Source of the DNA: an archaeon
GTDB taxonomy: Archaea; Thermoproteota; QMWL01
Assembly: GCA_003661605.2 (NCBI GenBank)
Contig: QMWL02000037.1
Span: 1 to 6,779, forward strand
Direction: 5' to 3'
DNA: 6,779 nt
Both the position numbers and the translations under genes were made by a program. How positions within the stretch are numbered: the first letter of the stretch is position 1; each line of letters starts with the position of its first letter. Shown one piece after another: positions 5,496-6,779 of the stretch. The notes below the pieces were generated by a model. That model did not search any database. It saw only the letters and a list, made by a program, of their open reading frames with translations, and had not been told where the DNA came from.

Positions 5496-6356
5496 TTACC
5501 GCCGCCGCGCTCTTTCTACAACTTTTCTTAGCTTGTCAGTAAATGTTGGACGAGTTCGTTCGAGAAACTCTCCTACTACAATACGATTAAAGGGATTCAT
5601 CGTTGCTTCAGAAGGATCAACACCGTGTTTCACTACACTCACTTGTTTAAGCACTCTAAGCATCTGCTGCGGCTTTCCCATTTTATTCAAGCGGCCAAAG
5701 TACTCTGGGCATGGTGAGACATATTCGATAAACCTGAATCCTTTCTTGTTGAATGCCCTGATGAGTGTTTGTATCATCTGAACAGGGTGCGCTGCAGTCC
5801 ATCGTGCTACAAATGCTGCTCCTGCAGAAGCAACGAGGTCGACTAGGTTGAAAGGTGGTTCGAATGTACCGTAAGGCGTTGTCTTGGTATGTGAGCCCTC
5901 TGGAGTTGTGGGTCCATACTGACCTCCGGTCATGCCGTAGTTGAAGTTGTTGACGCAAATGACGAGCACATCAACGTTGCGTCGCGCAGCATGGATCAAA
6001 TGATTCCCCCCTATAGCTGCTAGGTCCCCATCACCACTTATCACAACAACATGAGCATCGGGTCGGCAGAGCGATACCGCTGTGGCGAAAGGAAGCGTTC
6101 TTCCATGCGTGGTGTGAACGCAACACGCGTCTATATATGTCGTAATGCGTCCTGCGCAACCTATACCCGATATAACAATCAACTTATCTGGATCTATATC
6201 ACATGCTGCTAAAGTTCTTACAAAACATTGTAAGAGAATACCATTACCGCATCCTGCACACCATATATGTGGTAACGTTTCAACACGTAGGTATTTCTTT
6301 GGATCTACTTCATAAAGCGCTCTTCTCACACAGCTCTGAAGCGATCCGACGCTCAT
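5496..6356 (-). CDS. korB: 2-oxoacid:ferredoxin oxidoreductase, beta subunit (KorB-like, TPP-binding)
   Basis: The beta subunit binds thiamine diphosphate and one [4Fe-4S] cluster and carries out oxidative decarboxylation of the 2-oxoacid, passing electrons to ferredoxin. The 286-residue product has WCAGCGNG (32-39), with Cys33 and Cys36; GIGCAGR (64-70), with Cys67; the HTTHGR loop (81-86); the TPP/Mg motif from GDGD (108-111) to NN (136-137); and YGMTGGQYGPTTPEG (140-154). SPCPEYFGR (214-222) supplies Cys216. Cys33, Cys36, Cys67 and Cys216 match the family's four cluster ligands in order and approximate spacing, so the enzyme looks intact. The ATG overlaps the alpha-subunit TGA by four bases (ATGA), indicating translational coupling. 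The 2-oxoglutarate call rests on overall resemblance to KorB and is less certain than the class. Confidence 0.93.
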   Translation of the reverse strand: MSVGSLQSCVRRALYEVDPKKYLRVETLPHIWCAGCGNGILLQCFVRTLAACDIDPDKLIVISGIGCAGRITTYIDACCVHTTHGRTLPFATAVSLCRPDAHVVVISGDGDLAAIGGNHLIHAARRNVDVLVICVNNFNYGMTGGQYGPTTPEGSHTKTTPYGTFEPPFNLVDLVASAGAAFVARWTAAHPVQMIQTLIRAFNKKGFRFIEYVSPCPEYFGRLNKMGKPQQMLRVLKQVSVVKHGVDPSEATMNPFNRIVVGEFLERTRPTFTDKLRKVVERARRR

Positions 6357-6779
6357 TTCTGAGTAATTACTTGCAAAATTTCGTCGATTGTAGGTGGATA
6401 TTCGCCCAATTTAGGCAAAAAGGAGATTTTATCCTCTGTGCAGTAACGCATCACTTCCTTAACCATTTGCCCGTAGTTCATCTCACATACAACAATATGC
6501 TTCGCCTTTTTCGCTACTTTTTTTACCACATTCTCAGGAAATGGCCACAACGTGATCAGGCGCAGTAATCCCGCTTTAACGCCTCTTTTCCTTGCAGCTC
6601 GAACGGCCGCGCGAGCGGATCGAGCAGGAGTGCCGTAAGCGATAATGACCACATCCGCATCTTCTAATAAAAATTCCTCAGATCGTGTTATCTTTTCCTT
6701 ATTTTTTCTAATTTTATCACAGAGCCTTCTAACCAAAGTGGTTTGTGTTTCCTCATCCATTCTGGGCATTCCTCTTTCA
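6353..6779 (-). CDS. korA: 2-oxoacid:ferredoxin oxidoreductase, alpha subunit, C-terminal part (KorA-like, 5' end cut)
   Basis: Only the last 142 or so codons of the alpha subunit are inside the window, and the frame stays open through the right edge, so the methionine visible at 6767-6769 is not the start. The visible part matches the C-terminal region of KorA/PorA: the linker GMPRMDEETQTTLVRRLCDK, then VVIIAYGTPARSARAAV and GLLRLITLWPFPENVV (transketolase C-terminal-like domain), and VVCEMNYGQMVKEV. A full-length Kor alpha subunit is normally about 370-600 residues depending on whether the gamma domain is fused; here gamma is separate, so the shorter form is expected. It ends in TGA overlapping the korB ATG by four bases. 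Any ferredoxin-like delta subunit or the operon promoter must lie to the right of the window. Confidence 0.9.
   Translation of the reverse strand, partial: ERGMPRMDEETQTTLVRRLCDKIRKNKEKITRSEEFLLEDADVVIIAYGTPARSARAAVRAARKRGVKAGLLRLITLWPFPENVVKKVAKKAKHIVVCEMNYGQMVKEVMRYCTEDKISFLPKLGEYPPTIDEILQVITQK

Noticed and set aside
6505..6530. T-rich run on the plus strand as a terminator
   Set aside because: It is the complement of lysine codons in the alpha subunit, and no plus-strand gene ends nearby.
6203..6568. 121-codon plus-strand open frame across the korB/korA junction
   Set aside because: It spans the ends of two strong genes on the other strand and shows no family motif; a chance reading frame.
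1..6779. CRISPR array, tRNA, rRNA or mobile element
   Set aside because: Coding genes fill the window, no gap exceeds 36 bases, and I saw no regularly spaced repeats, cloverleaf-like blocks, transposase motifs or terminal inverted repeats.

Overview
The window is densely packed archaeal DNA of intermediate GC content. It carries archaeal SRP54, archaeal translation factor 5A with a hypusine-site lysine, a Dph6-type diphthamide enzyme, a PAC2 family protein and a ferredoxin-dependent 2-oxoacid oxidoreductase. GTG starts, gaps of 2-36 bases, almost no Shine-Dalgarno motifs and TATA-like boxes about 26 bases before start codons suggest much leaderless transcription, as in many Thermoproteota (TACK) archaea. 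I cannot place it more precisely. No rRNA, tRNA, CRISPR array, insertion sequence or phage gene was seen, and no intergenic gap exceeds 36 bases.

Layout: (1) 1-1190, minus: SRP54, cut by the left edge within its M domain. (2) 1227-3167, plus: a probable operon of Dph6, a PAC2 protein ending in a proteasome-docking-like Leu-Tyr-Val, and a small heat-shock (Hsp20) protein. (3) 3145-3546, minus: aIF5A, overlapping the 3' end of the Hsp20 gene. (4) 3582-4954, plus: NAD kinase, then a YfcE/MJ0936-like metallophosphoesterase. (5) 4951-6779, minus: the end of a 2-oxoacid:ferredoxin oxidoreductase operon in the order alpha (partial), beta, gamma, which converges on the phosphoesterase with overlapping stop codons.

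How the genes fit together: the left half concerns protein synthesis and quality control. SRP54 delivers nascent proteins to the membrane, Dph6 completes diphthamide on elongation factor 2, aIF5A helps peptide-bond formation at difficult sequences, and PAC2 and Hsp20 are likely proteasome-linked and chaperone functions. The right half is central metabolism: NADP synthesis and CoA-dependent oxidation (or reductive carboxylation) of a 2-oxoacid with ferredoxin. Most genes are standard archaeal housekeeping. The points most worth a second look are the HbYX-like PAC2 tail translationally adjacent to an sHsp, interleaved TATA boxes in the 35-base aIF5A/NAD kinase spacer, and departures from consensus in the SRP54 and NAD kinase active-site motifs. 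I found no convincing wholly new system.
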